The translations under genes and the position numbers were made by a program. Below the pieces are notes generated by a model, which saw only the letters and a list, made by a program, of their open reading frames with translations, did not search any database and was not told where the DNA came from. This document shows positions 46,117 to 57,978 of a stretch of 64,000 nucleotides of DNA, piece after piece. The stretch's first letter is position 1; each line of letters starts with the position of its first letter. The stretch spans positions 1 through 64,000 of the forward strand of contig CANMDT010000001.1 of the NCBI GenBank assembly GCA_947496715.1, read 5' to 3'. This DNA is from Myxococcales bacterium. GTDB lineage: Bacteria; Myxococcota_A; Bradymonadia; REDH01.

Positions 46117-47450
46117 ACCAGCCCATCCCCGACGCCCCCTGGCTCCTCCGCTGTGTCGGCTGCGCTGCCACCTACCCCGCCCTCGAGGTCCGCTTCTTCT
46201 GTGGCTGCGGCTCCCTCCTCGAGGTCGAGCACACCCACACCCGCGAACTCCTCGACGAGGCCCTCGCGCCCCACCGCCACGCCCCCAACCGGCAGCCCAC
46301 CTCGGTCACAGACCTGTTCGATCTGCGCCGCGCCTCCAACGCTGCGATCGACCGCTCCGGCGTCTGGCGCTTCCGCGAACTCCTCCTCCCCCTCGCCGCC
46401 GAACACATCGTCACCAAGCCTGAGGGCAACACCAACCTCTACTGCGACGCCCGCCTCTCTGCCTACACTGGCGTCCACAACCTGGTCGTCAAACACGAGG
46501 GCGAAAACCCCACCGGCTCCTTCAAAGACCGCGGCATGACCGCCGGCATCTCCGTCGCCAAGCGGCTCGGCATGAAGGCCGTCGCCTGCGCCTCCACCGG
46601 CAACACCTCCGCCGCCATGGCCTCCTACGCCGCCCAGGCCGGCATGCGCGCCTTCGTCTTCATCCCCGCCGGCAAAATCGCCTTCGGAAAGCTGGCCCAA
46701 GCCCTCGCCTACGGCGCAACCACCCTCCAGATCGACGGCGACTTCGACGCCGCCATGGAGCTCGTCCAGCAGGTCTGCACCAGCGAGGGTATCTACCTCC
46801 TCAACTCCGCCAACCCCTTCCGCATCGAGGGCCAGAAGGCCATCGGCTTCGAGCTCCTCCAAGACCTCGGCTGGACCGTCCCCGACTGGGTCATCCTCCC
46901 CGGCGGAAACCTCGGCAACGCCAGCGCACTCTTCAAGGGCCTCTCCCAACTCAAGGCGCTCGGCCTCATCAGCCGGCTGCCCCGCATCGCGGTCATCCAG
47001 GCCGAAGGCGCCAGCCCCCTCGCCCGCTCCTTCCTCAACAAGACCCCCTACGCGCCCCAACCCAACGCCAATACCATCGCCACCGCCATCCGCATCGGCG
47101 CACCCGTCTCCATCCAGAAGTGCCAGCGCGCCATCGCAGAGACCGACGGCTGGGCCGACCTCGTCACCGACGCAGAAATCCTCGACGCCAAGGCCGTCCT
47201 CGACGCCTCCGGCATCGGCGCAGAACCTGCCTCCTGCGCCTCCATCGCCGGACTCCGCAAGCTCGTCGCAAAGGGCATCATCAAGCCCGGAGAGTCGGTC
47301 GCTGCCATCCTCACAGGACACCTCCTCAAAGACCCCGACGCAGTCGTCGACTACCACGCTGCAGAACCCTCCCCAGACCGCCCCAGAGCCAACCGCCCCA
47401 TCCGCGTCCAAGGCTCCCTCGACGAGGTCATCGCACTCCTCCGCAAATAG
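46113..47450 (+). CDS. thrC: Threonine synthase
   Basis: A 445-residue PLP enzyme. The N-terminal LRCVGCAATYP...FFCGCGSLLEV is a degenerate zinc-ribbon like that of many bacterial threonine synthases. The PLP lysine lies in ENPTGSFKDRGM, phosphate-binding residues in ASTGNTSAAMASYAAQAG, and the core shows FIPAGKIAFGKLAQALAYGATTLQIDGDFD and ILPGGNLGNASALFKG. It converts O-phosphohomoserine into threonine and phosphate. It is the last gene of the thrABC unit; no clear intrinsic terminator follows. Confidence 0.96.
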   Translation: MNQPIPDAPWLLRCVGCAATYPALEVRFFCGCGSLLEVEHTHTRELLDEALAPHRHAPNRQPTSVTDLFDLRRASNAAIDRSGVWRFRELLLPLAAEHIVTKPEGNTNLYCDARLSAYTGVHNLVVKHEGENPTGSFKDRGMTAGISVAKRLGMKAVACASTGNTSAAMASYAAQAGMRAFVFIPAGKIAFGKLAQALAYGATTLQIDGDFDAAMELVQQVCTSEGIYLLNSANPFRIEGQKAIGFELLQDLGWTVPDWVILPGGNLGNASALFKGLSQLKALGLISRLPRIAVIQAEGASPLARSFLNKTPYAPQPNANTIATAIRIGAPVSIQKCQRAIAETDGWADLVTDAEILDAKAVLDASGIGAEPASCASIAGLRKLVAKGIIKPGESVAAILTGHLLKDPDAVVDYHAAEPSPDRPRANRPIRVQGSLDEVIALLRK

Positions 47451-47471
47451 CCCCCGTCGCCGCTCACCCGC

Positions 47472-47499
47472 TTGCGTCTCGCCCAAAATCCGTTAGGCA
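47472..47499 (+). promoter_or_regulatory. Possible promoter before the small membrane protein and ffh
   Basis: TTGCGT (47472-47477) and TAGGCA (47494-47499) with a 16-bp spacer. This gives a start near 47506 and a leader of about 36 nt. Confidence 0.35.
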
Positions 47500-47541
47500 A
47501 GAGACCCTCAAATCGTACCGCCTTTCAACCGCAGGCAGACC

Positions 47542-47706
47542 ATGTCCGAGCAAGAATCCTCCGAGCGAAAGCCGGTCCTCAACGACTCCGCGCTCCTCTT
47601 CGCAGCCGTCTGGTTCGGACTCCCCACCGTCCTCCTCCTCGTCGGCGAATACTTCGGCGTCCCGGGCATGGTCAATCACTGGGTCAATCAGCTCATCGGC
47701 GGCTGA
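47542..47706 (+). CDS. Small single-span membrane protein (54 aa), unrecognised
   Basis: Too short for the ORF track. From the ATG at 47542 the frame reads MSEQESSERKPVLNDSALLF, continues through a hydrophobic stretch (about residues 18-38, FAAVWFGLPTVLLLVGEYFGV) and ends HWVNQLIGG with TGA. The N-terminus is charged and acidic, and the single helix contains a Pro and Gly. The codon pattern is C-rich at third positions like its neighbours, supporting coding. It lies between thrC and ffh, 57 bp before ffh. A link to the SRP pathway is only positional; no family is recognised. Confidence 0.6.
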   Translation: MSEQESSERKPVLNDSALLFAAVWFGLPTVLLLVGEYFGVPGMVNHWVNQLIGG

Positions 47707-47763
47707 GTCGCGTCGCTCGCCACCTCCGCGAGCCGCCACACGATTTGAGTTAAGGCAACGCAA

Positions 47764-49458
47764 ATGGCCATGTTCGATGCCGTTCGAAAGGGTTTCAAGA
47801 ACGCCGTCCATGTCTTCGAAGGAAAGCGAGAGCTGACCGAAGAGAACATCGAAGAGGCCCTCAAGGCCATTCGCCTCTCCCTCTTTGAAGCCGATGTGAA
47901 CTTCCAGGTCGTCAAGCGATTCCTCGCTGCCGTCAAAGAGAAGGCCCTCGGCGAGATCGTTCAGATCCGCATCAAGGACGGCGGCAAGACCCTCCGCGCC
48001 TCGCCCGGCGACGTCTTCATCAAGATCTGCCACGATGAACTCGAGGCCCTCATGGGCCCCGTCGACACCGGCCTCACCTTTGTCCAAGGCCGCCTCGGAC
48101 CCACCGTCATCATGATGGTCGGACTCCAAGGCGCCGGCAAAACCACCACCGCCGGCAAGCTCGCCCGCTTCGTCGAACGCCACCACCAGAAGAAGCCCCT
48201 CCTCGTCGCCGCAGACGTCTACCGTCCCGCCGCCATCGAGCAGCTTCAGGTCCTCGGCAAACGCCTCAACATCCCCGTCTATGCCGAGCCAGGTGGCAAC
48301 CCGCCCGACATCGCCGAGCGCGCAGTCGCCCAAGCCAAGGCCGACGGCAACGACGTCGTCATCATCGACACCGCGGGCCGACTTGCCGTCGACGACCTCC
48401 TCATGTCCGAGCTCGAAGAGATCGTTGCACGCGTCAAGCCGCACAACATCCTCCTCGTCGTCGACGCCATGATCGGCCAGGACGCGGTCAACACCGCCAA
48501 GGAGTTCAACGACCGCATCGAACTCGACGGCTTCATCATGACCAAGCTCGATGGCGACGCACGCGGTGGCGCGGCGCTCTCCATCAAAGAGGTCACCAAA
48601 AAGCCCATCAAGTTCATCGGCCTCGGCGAGGGCATGGAGACCCTCCAGGAGTTCCAGCCCGCAGGCTTCGCCGACCGCATCCTCGGCATGGGCGACATCC
48701 GTTCGCTCGTCAGCCGCATCGAGAATGTCGTCACCGAAGACGAGATGAAGTCTCGCGAGTCCGACGCCGCACGCATGATGTCCGGCCAGTTCGACCTCAA
48801 CGACTTCCTCTCCCAGATCCGCATGATCAAGAAGATGGGCTCCCTCGGCGAGATCGTCGAGATGATGCCCTTCGCCAGCGCGCTCCCCGAAGGCTTCTCC
48901 GTCGACGACAACGAGCTCGTCCGCATCGAAGCGCTCATCCAGTCCATGACCCCCGACGAGCGCCGCAACCCCACCCTCGTAGGCAACCAGGTCACCCGCC
49001 AGCGACGCATCGCCAAGGGCTCCGGCCGCAAGCTCGAAGAGGTCACCGACCTCGTCCAGCGCTTCAACATGATGAAGCAGGTCATGGGCGCCCTCTCTGG
49101 AAATACCGGCGGCTTCCTCAGCCAGATCCCCGGCTTCAAGCAGCTCAGCGCTCTCAAGAACCTCAAGAACCTCGACATGGGCAGCCTCCTCGGCGGCATG
49201 GGCGGAAAGGGCCCCGGCGGCTTCCCCGGCATGGGCGGCTTCCCCGGCATGGGCGGCGGCGGAATGCCAAACATGGCCAGCCTCGAACAGATGTTCGCTG
49301 GCATGCAGCAGCCCCAGCAGCCCAAACTCCCCAAGGGCTTCAACATGCCCGGCGTCCGTGCCGTCTCCGAGGCCGAGGCCAACCGCGGAAACGCCGAGTT
49401 CGAGCGCGAAAAGCGCCGCAAGCTCGCCGCCAAACTCGCCAAAAAGAAGAACCGCTAG
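47764..49458 (+). CDS. ffh: Signal recognition particle protein Ffh (SRP54)
   Basis: A 564-residue SRP GTPase. The N domain starts MFDAVRKGFKNAV. The G domain has GLQGAGKTTTAGKLARF, VAADVYRPAA, DTAGRLAVDD and TKLDGDARGGAALS. The M domain begins near 330 (MGDIRSLV..) and includes SMTPDERRNP and GSGRKLEEV, typical of the SRP-RNA and signal-peptide groove. The C-terminus is extended, with GGMGGKGPGGFPGMGGFPGMGGGGMPNM, a Gly/Met-rich segment found in many Ffh proteins, then a basic tail (KRRKLAAKLAKKKNR). The protein targets nascent membrane and secretory proteins to FtsY/SecYEG. The ATG at 47770 is an alternative start. The next gene abuts without a gap. Confidence 0.97.
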   Translation: MAMFDAVRKGFKNAVHVFEGKRELTEENIEEALKAIRLSLFEADVNFQVVKRFLAAVKEKALGEIVQIRIKDGGKTLRASPGDVFIKICHDELEALMGPVDTGLTFVQGRLGPTVIMMVGLQGAGKTTTAGKLARFVERHHQKKPLLVAADVYRPAAIEQLQVLGKRLNIPVYAEPGGNPPDIAERAVAQAKADGNDVVIIDTAGRLAVDDLLMSELEEIVARVKPHNILLVVDAMIGQDAVNTAKEFNDRIELDGFIMTKLDGDARGGAALSIKEVTKKPIKFIGLGEGMETLQEFQPAGFADRILGMGDIRSLVSRIENVVTEDEMKSRESDAARMMSGQFDLNDFLSQIRMIKKMGSLGEIVEMMPFASALPEGFSVDDNELVRIEALIQSMTPDERRNPTLVGNQVTRQRRIAKGSGRKLEEVTDLVQRFNMMKQVMGALSGNTGGFLSQIPGFKQLSALKNLKNLDMGSLLGGMGGKGPGGFPGMGGFPGMGGGGMPNMASLEQMFAGMQQPQQPKLPKGFNMPGVRAVSEAEANRGNAEFEREKRRKLAAKLAKKKNR

Positions 49459-50217
49459 ATGGAGCCCCACGCGCCGGCCGCAAACGCCTGGCCCGTGCAC
49501 TGCACCGTTCACCCCGGCCGCAGCGCTGCCGCCTTCTGCACCGTCTGCAAGCACTCCTTCGCAGGCCTCTTCCTCGCGGTCCGGCCCGACGGCCGCGCCA
49601 TCTGCCACACTTGCGCCCGCGAGCAGGGGGGCATGCTCTACGCAGACGCCACCCGCACCAACCACGACCCCCTCGCCTCGCGAGGCATGATCTCGGTGCT
49701 GGGAGCCCTCCTCCTACGACCCTCCGACGCGCTCGTCTCCCGCTTCTCCGGCGCCGGCGCCCCCGCGCTCGGCATGAGCTTTGTCGCCTCCCTCATCGGA
49801 TACGCCTCCTGGGTCTTCTGGATTCTCCTTCTCGTCCGGGAGCAGATCCTCACCCTCGCGCAGCAGCGACTCGGCACTGCGATCGAAGAAGACCTCCTCG
49901 TCACAGGGCTCTGGCTCAGCGTCCCCATCCTCGCATTCATCCGCACCGCGGTTGCGCCGATCCTCGTCCATATCGGCGCCCGCCTCGCAGGCGCCCCCGA
50001 GGACTCCCTCCGCGCCAACGTCCGCGCTACCGCCCTCTCCTCCGTCTCGCTCCTGCTCGTCGCCATCCCGGCCCTCGGCGCCTTCCTCGCGCTCATCGTC
50101 GGTGTCCGCGCGATGCTCCACTTCCTGCGCGCCAAGTATGACTTCTCCTACCCGCGCGCGATCCTCGCCCTGCTCCCCTTCCTGCTGCTCTACCTGCTCA
50201 TCGGCCCGCTCGGCTGA
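49459..50217 (+). CDS. Zinc-finger (B-box-like) multi-pass membrane protein
   Basis: A 252-residue protein directly abutting ffh. The N-terminal 65 residues have CTVHPGRSAAAFCTVCKHSFAG and AICHTCAREQGG, a Cys/His pattern like the B-box-type zinc ribbon found before many bacterial membrane domains. Then come about five hydrophobic helices with an SVPILAFIRTAVAPILVHIGARLAGA and AIPALGAFLALIVGVRAMLHFL arrangement that resembles Yip1-like proteins. The function is unknown. The zero-length junction with ffh suggests co-expression, perhaps in membrane biogenesis. It is convergent with rlmI, with 7 bp between stops. Confidence 0.75.
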   Translation: MEPHAPAANAWPVHCTVHPGRSAAAFCTVCKHSFAGLFLAVRPDGRAICHTCAREQGGMLYADATRTNHDPLASRGMISVLGALLLRPSDALVSRFSGAGAPALGMSFVASLIGYASWVFWILLLVREQILTLAQQRLGTAIEEDLLVTGLWLSVPILAFIRTAVAPILVHIGARLAGAPEDSLRANVRATALSSVSLLLVAIPALGAFLALIVGVRAMLHFLRAKYDFSYPRAILALLPFLLLYLLIGPLG

Positions 50218-50224
50218 CGAGAGG

Positions 50225-51439
50225 TTAGCGCACCCGGAAGAGTACCGCTGAGAGATACCGGCACTCCGGCATCGCAGCCACGTAGGGGTGATCGCCGGCA
50301 TGGCCGCGCACGCCAACCACATCCACCCGACGCCCAAGCCGCACAGCCGCATCGCCGGCCGAGTTCAGGATGGAACCCTCGCCCAGCACCGAACTGCAGG
50401 AGCTGACAAGCACCAGCCCGTCGGGCGCTGCCACGCGGAAGGCCTCCACACAGAGCGAGGTCTGCTTCCCCTCGCCTGCCTCTGCGGAGTTCCGATCGGG
50501 CGCCAGCTTCGGCGGGTCGAGCGAGATCAGATCAAACCGATCGCCCTTGTCGAATGCGCGCCGCAGCCGGTTCTCCACCTTGTCGCTCACCCACTCTGTC
50601 CGCTCCGACAGGCCGTTCTCCGCCGCGTTCCGGCGCGCCGCAGCGACAGCACCCTCGGAGCTATCCACACCGAGCACAGACAAGGCCCCTGCGCGGGCCG
50701 CAGCGAGCCCGAACCCCCCCGAGAAGCAGAAGGCATCGAACACTCGAGCACCCTTCGCCAACTCGGCAAACCAGGCCCGGTTCTCCCGCTGATCGCAGTA
50801 GTGGCCCGTCTTCTGCTGGCTCCGCGGCGACCAGATGTAGCGAAGCCCGAGCTCGTGCACCCAGAGCTCCTCCGGCGCCTCACCAAAGGCCGCCTCGTCC
50901 ACCGCCGCATAGCCCTCGCGCTCCGCAAAGGTCGCATCGTTCCGGTGCCAGAGCCATGCCAGCCCGGCCTCCTTTCGGAGCGCCTCCACGATGCAACCCA
51001 GGTAGGGCGTCAGCACCGCGCTCGACAGATGCATGAGCGCCCCGTCGCCGTAGCGATCCACCGACAACCCCGGCAGCCCATCGCCGTCAGCATTCACCAG
51101 CCGGTAGCTATCCGTCGCAGCCGACGGCAGCCCGAGCCTCCGCCGCAGCGCAACGGCCGATGCCACCCGCTCCTGCCAGAAGGCATCGGGCAGCGTCGCT
51201 TCCTCAAAGGGCCACACGGGCCCGATCCCCAGGAGCCGAATCCGCAGCGCCGATCGCGGACTCCAGAGACCAAAGTCGAGCACCTGGTCCCGCGAGTCGC
51301 GGAGCTCGACCACGCTGCCGGCCGCCAGCCCCTCGAGCTGATGCGCGAGCGCGCCGGAGAAGACCCAACGGTGGCCTGCCCAGAAGGGGCGAGCCTTGCG
51401 ATCTGCCAGAACGGCAACGGGACCCGAGAACTGTGCCAT
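50225..51439 (-). CDS. rlmI: 23S rRNA cytosine methyltransferase RlmI-like
   Basis: A 404-residue protein. The N-terminal PUA domain (about 1-80, RKARPFWAGHRWVFSGA) is followed by the EEHUD-type linker with YRLVNADGDGLPGLSVDRYGD. The Rossmann methyltransferase domain has KTGHYCDQRENRAW, VFDAFCFSGGFGLAAARAGA, VDSSEGAVAAARRNAA and the catalytic SLDPPKLAP, with SCSS at the last strand. This is the RlmI/YccW layout, an enzyme that makes m5C in 23S rRNA (C1962 in E. coli). The gene lies downstream of rplM-rpsI on the same strand, behind a strong terminator, so it is at most expressed by read-through or by its own promoter. Confidence 0.9.
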   Translation of the reverse strand: MAQFSGPVAVLADRKARPFWAGHRWVFSGALAHQLEGLAAGSVVELRDSRDQVLDFGLWSPRSALRIRLLGIGPVWPFEEATLPDAFWQERVASAVALRRRLGLPSAATDSYRLVNADGDGLPGLSVDRYGDGALMHLSSAVLTPYLGCIVEALRKEAGLAWLWHRNDATFAEREGYAAVDEAAFGEAPEELWVHELGLRYIWSPRSQQKTGHYCDQRENRAWFAELAKGARVFDAFCFSGGFGLAAARAGALSVLGVDSSEGAVAAARRNAAENGLSERTEWVSDKVENRLRRAFDKGDRFDLISLDPPKLAPDRNSAEAGEGKQTSLCVEAFRVAAPDGLVLVSSCSSVLGEGSILNSAGDAAVRLGRRVDVVGVRGHAGDHPYVAAMPECRYLSAVLFRVR

Positions 51440-51455
51440 GCGTGAGGCTCCAACG

Positions 51456-51486
51456 AAAAAGGCGGCCCCCGAAAGAGGTCCGCCTT
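51456..51486 (-). terminator. Rho-independent terminator of rplM-rpsI
   Basis: On the minus strand AAGGCGG pairs with CCGCCTT around a 14-base loop and is followed at once by TTTTT. It ends 16 bp before the rlmI start codon. Confidence 0.85.
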
Positions 51487-51526
51487 GACGATCCAGACCT
51501 CCAGAAGAGGTCGATGGAAGAGGTGA

Positions 51527-51922
51527 TTAGCGCTTCGAGTACTGGAAGCGACGACGAGCAGCCATGCGACCGTACTTCTTACGCTCCTTGCCACGGGAGT
51601 CGCGGGTGAGGCAACCGGTCGGCTTGAGGGTGGCGCGAAGCTCAGCGTCGAACTCGAGGAGAGCGCGCGAGATGCCGTGACGGATGGCGCCGGCCTGACC
51701 CGACTTTCCACCGCCAACAACCTTGGCGAAAACATCGAACTTGCCGAGCATGTCGACGAACTCGAGGGGCTGCTTGAGCAGCATCACAGAGGTCGGACGA
51801 CGGAAGTAGTCGTCAACGGACTCACGGTTGACAACGATCACGCCCGTGCCGGGCTTGAGGGTGACGCGAGCGGATGCGGTCTTGCGGCGGCCAACGGCGC
51901 GCCATGAAGTCGAAGCTGCCAT
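51527..51922 (-). CDS. rpsI: 30S ribosomal protein S9
   Basis: The start is the ATG at 51922 rather than the TTG at 51925, with GGAG upstream. The 131-residue product has the S9 marks [48 protein letters not shown] and the conserved C-terminus [25 protein letters not shown], whose tail reaches the P-site tRNA. It is the second gene of the standard rplM-rpsI operon and is followed by a clear intrinsic terminator. It is short and complete, with no odd features. Confidence 0.98.
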   Translation of the reverse strand: MAASTSWRAVGRRKTASARVTLKPGTGVIVVNRESVDDYFRRPTSVMLLKQPLEFVDMLGKFDVFAKVVGGGKSGQAGAIRHGISRALLEFDAELRATLKPTGCLTRDSRGKERKKYGRMAARRRFQYSKR

Positions 51923-51948
51923 CAAGGGCTCCAGGTCAGATTGCTCTA

Positions 51949-52389
51949 TTAAGCGTTGGTAGAAAGTTGGAACGGCGTCGGGTTCTGCGCCTGATGCGGA
52001 TGATCAGGGCCAGCATAGACCTTGAGCTTGCCAAGCACCTGACGACCCAGCGGGTTCTTCGGGAGCATGCCCTGAACCGCGTTCTGGAAGATCCGCTCAG
52101 GGTGCTTGATAAGAAGATCGCGTGCAGCAACCTCACGAAGACCGCCCGGGTACTGCGTGTGGTGACGGTACAGCTTGTCCTTCCACTTCGCGCCGGTCAG
52201 AACCACCTTGTCGGCGTTGATCGCCACGACAAAATCGCCCGTGTCTGCGTTCGGCGTGAAAGACGGCTTCGTCTTGCCACGCAGAATCATCGCAACCTGC
52301 GCCGCTGCGCGACCAACCGTCGCTCCGGCCAGATCAACCAGAATCCACTGGCGATCCGCTTCCTCTCGAGTGATGTACAGAGTTCTCAT
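51949..52389 (-). CDS. rplM: 50S ribosomal protein L13
   Basis: A 146-residue L13 with [23 protein letters not shown], the [40 protein letters not shown] core, [32 protein letters not shown] and a short C-terminus. It assembles early on 23S rRNA. It leads the rplM-rpsI operon, with a consensus-like promoter about 75 bp upstream. The leader has inverted repeats that may bear on autoregulation. Confidence 0.98.
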   Translation of the reverse strand: MRTLYITREEADRQWILVDLAGATVGRAAAQVAMILRGKTKPSFTPNADTGDFVVAINADKVVLTGAKWKDKLYRHHTQYPGGLREVAARDLLIKHPERIFQNAVQGMLPKNPLGRQVLGKLKVYAGPDHPHQAQNPTPFQLSTNA

Positions 52390-52464
52390 CGTGCGCCCAT
52401 ACCTTCGATGGTCAGTCCCGCACCGAACGACTTCAAGACCGAAGTTCGGGGTGTGGGGGGAGGC

Positions 52465-52494
52465 GAACTAGGCGATTTGACCGCTCGATGTCAA
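52465..52494 (-). promoter_or_regulatory. Sigma70 promoter of rplM-rpsI
   Basis: On the minus strand TTGACA (52494-52489) and TAGTTC (52470-52465) are 18 bp apart, a near-consensus -35. Transcription from about 52458 gives a 5' leader near 69 nt, long enough for regulatory structure. Confidence 0.65.
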
Positions 52495-52507
52495 GTCCCC
52501 AACGCCC

Positions 52508-53290
52508 TCAACCACGGTACTTTCGGAGGTAGGCTGCTGCCTGAGCACCCCACTCCGATCCGCCGTCCTCAGACACAAGGCGCTCCAACTCCGATACCGC
52601 AGCTGCCCCATCCCCCAGCAACAGGTAGCTCCGAGCCAACAAGTATCGGCCCTCCGAACGCAACCCCGACGTCGGGTATCGCGTCAACATCTCCGAAAGC
52701 CGACGCGCCGCTGCCAGCGCATTCGATCGATCCAGGTAGAACTTCCCAACGTACAACTCGTGCGCCGCCAAACGATCCGTCACAACGCCCAGCATCCGAT
52801 CCGCCTCGGGAAGAAGCGTCGAATCGGGACGCCCCTTCACAAACCGCGTCAGCGCACCATAGGCCTCCTTCGCCGACACAAGCTCACGCTCATGCGCCGG
52901 TGGCATCACAAACCACTCGCCCGGCATCTGCTGGTAGGCGCATCGCGCTGCCGCAAGCTCTGCCTCCTCTGCCTTGGCATGGGTCGGACGCTTCTGCGCA
53001 AACCGCCGGTAGGCGTCGGCCGCCATCAGATAGCTCCCCTCCTCAAAATACAGATCTCCCAGCCGGTACTCAGCGAGCGCTCCATACGGAGACATCGCGA
53101 ACTGCTCCGAGATCTCCGTCAGCAGGTTCCGCGCCCCCTCATACTCGCCACGCTCCAGCGCACGCTCCGCGCGCTCATAGGCAGCCTGGGCCTCCTCTCC
53201 GTAGTTCGCCGGCTTCACCGGCGCCCCTCCGCAGCCCACCATCAACATGCTCACCGCTAGAACGACGACCGACATCCAACGCATTCGCAT
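52508..53290 (-). CDS. bamD: Outer-membrane assembly lipoprotein BamD/YfiO-like
   Basis: A 260-residue lipoprotein (signal end LMVGC; the ATG at 53284 is an alternative start). The body is a series of tetratricopeptide-like helix pairs: YERAERALERGEYEGARNLLTEISEQF, PYGALAEYRLGDLYFEEGSYLMAADAYRRFAQKRPTHAKAEEAELAAARCAYQQ and a final VSELERLVSEDG. This matches BamD, which organises the beta-barrel assembly machinery with BamA at the outer membrane. Its spacing of PTHA and YQQ segments fits YfiO. It lies just downstream of a decayed receiver gene. The ribosomal promoter begins right after its stop codon. Confidence 0.9.
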   Translation of the reverse strand: MRMRWMSVVVLAVSMLMVGCGGAPVKPANYGEEAQAAYERAERALERGEYEGARNLLTEISEQFAMSPYGALAEYRLGDLYFEEGSYLMAADAYRRFAQKRPTHAKAEEAELAAARCAYQQMPGEWFVMPPAHERELVSAKEAYGALTRFVKGRPDSTLLPEADRMLGVVTDRLAAHELYVGKFYLDRSNALAAARRLSEMLTRYPTSGLRSEGRYLLARSYLLLGDGAAAVSELERLVSEDGGSEWGAQAAAYLRKYRG

Positions 53291-53301
53291 CGCAACTTGC
53301 C

Positions 53302-53517
53302 TTACGGGTCCGACTGCAACAGCAGCTGCCTGCCGTTCCTCTCGACCAACGAGGCCACCATACTCCGCATCACATCAATGTCGAACGGCTTGTCGAGGTA
53401 GCCATTCGTTGCCTCCAGTCAGCCGCAGGACTACCCTCGGAACAACTCCCAAAGCAGCTCGCGATCGCTCGCCGAATCGTCGGCCACCAGTATCTTCGGA
53501 AGGCTCGTGTCGCCCAT
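53302..53517 (-). pseudogene. Response regulator receiver domain with internal deletion
   Basis: From the ATG at 53517 the minus strand reads MGDTSLPKILVADDSASDRELLWELFRG, a receiver N-terminus with the acidic DDS pair. A TAG follows at 53433, then a second stop (TGA) four codons later. The same frame then resumes as NGYLDKPFDIDVMRSMVASL, the receiver's C-terminal lysine motif and helix, ending at TAA (53302). The phospho-acceptor Asp region and the central strands are missing, roughly 70 codons. It looks like an internally deleted, non-functional receiver. Its ATG overlaps that of the divergent lipoprotein (CATG). Confidence 0.7.
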
Positions 53518-54249
53518 GTTGAACACCTCGCATCTCGCGCCGTTTCTGCTCCTCACGACACGACGTCTCCACGTTTCGCTCGCCCTCCTCCTCGCCCTCA
53601 CAGCCTGCGAACCCGACGAGCCCGACCCCTGCACCATCGACGCCTTCGGCTGTGTCTCCAACTTCGAGACCCTGCCTACGGATCAGAGCTGCACCACCAT
53701 CGAGCCCCTCTCCGTGGAGGTCGGCTGGGGCGACTCCAGCTTCCACACCTTCGCGGACGGCACACCCGAGGTCCACAACGGCATTCAGGGCGGCCAGCAC
53801 ATCTTCGCCTCCTTCCGCGCCTCCGGCGCAGAGCTAGACGACGTCCCCATGGTCGAACTCCGCCTCTTCAGCTTCGGCCCCGTCGACCCGCAGGCCTGCA
53901 CCGACGAGGTCCTCTCACGCCGCCAGTGGGACCCAGCCTCCCTCCCGGCCGACGCCCTCACCGGCGACTTCGACCCCTCGGCCGCCGGCTCGCCCATCAT
54001 CCTCGGCTACACGCCACTCAACCTCGAGGGGCTCCCCGCCTTCGGACCCAGCCGCTGCCTCACCATCGGCTCCGAGCGCCAACTCCTCGTCGACGCCACC
54101 TCCGAGCAGGCCGCCAGTGGCAGCCTGGAGACAAACTCCATCCTCCTCCAGCTCCCCTTCTCGAGCAGCCCCGACGTCCTCGTCGTGGCTACCCTGCGCG
54201 ACCCCTGCGGAGAGACCGCGCAGGCCGCCCTCCCGGTCATCCTGCCGCG

Positions 54250-54253
<4 letters not shown>
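53516..54253 (+). CDS. Lipoprotein of unknown function
   Basis: The start is the ATG at 53516, overlapping face-to-face with the decayed receiver's ATG. The 245-residue product has a rather long n-region and a lipoprotein signal ending in LALTAC, then a short Glu/Asp/Pro-rich stretch (EPDEPDPC). The body is beta-rich with four to six cysteines (CTIDAFGC, SCTTIE, ACTDEV, SRCLTIG) that could form disulphides, and GWGDSSFHTFADGT. Its shape suggests an Ig-like or jelly-roll extracellular domain. I do not recognise the family. The 3' end overlaps dnaE by 4 bp, tail to tail. Confidence 0.7.
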
Positions 54254-57756
<3,503 letters not shown>

Positions 57757-57978
57757 ACGGCGGCCCCTTAGGTTGCGAGCCCATGCTGTAGGCCCGGCCC
57801 CCCGCCGTCAACCGCAACCGTCGCTCTCGTTGTGCAGCCTGGCGCCCTCCCCACGCGCATCTTGTCTCCCGTTTGGAAACCTACTACGACCCCGATCTTG
57901 AAAGGTTCCGCTGCGGGTGGAATTGCGCTCGAACTCAACAACGCTGAGACTGTCTCGGCAATTTGGAGGAATGTCCCG
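57757..57978. other. Divergent intergenic region, dnaE / lipoprotein
   Basis: A 222-bp region serving two divergent genes. It contains TTGTCT-N17-TACGAC (57862-57890) and TTGAAA at 57898 as alternative plus-strand promoter elements; neither is decisive. GGAGGA at 57965-57970 is the ribosome-binding site of the downstream gene. Confidence 0.4.

Noticed and set aside
47464-49665. 733-residue minus-strand ORF
   Set aside because: Antisense to ffh and the following gene; composition is a mirror of the sense codons.
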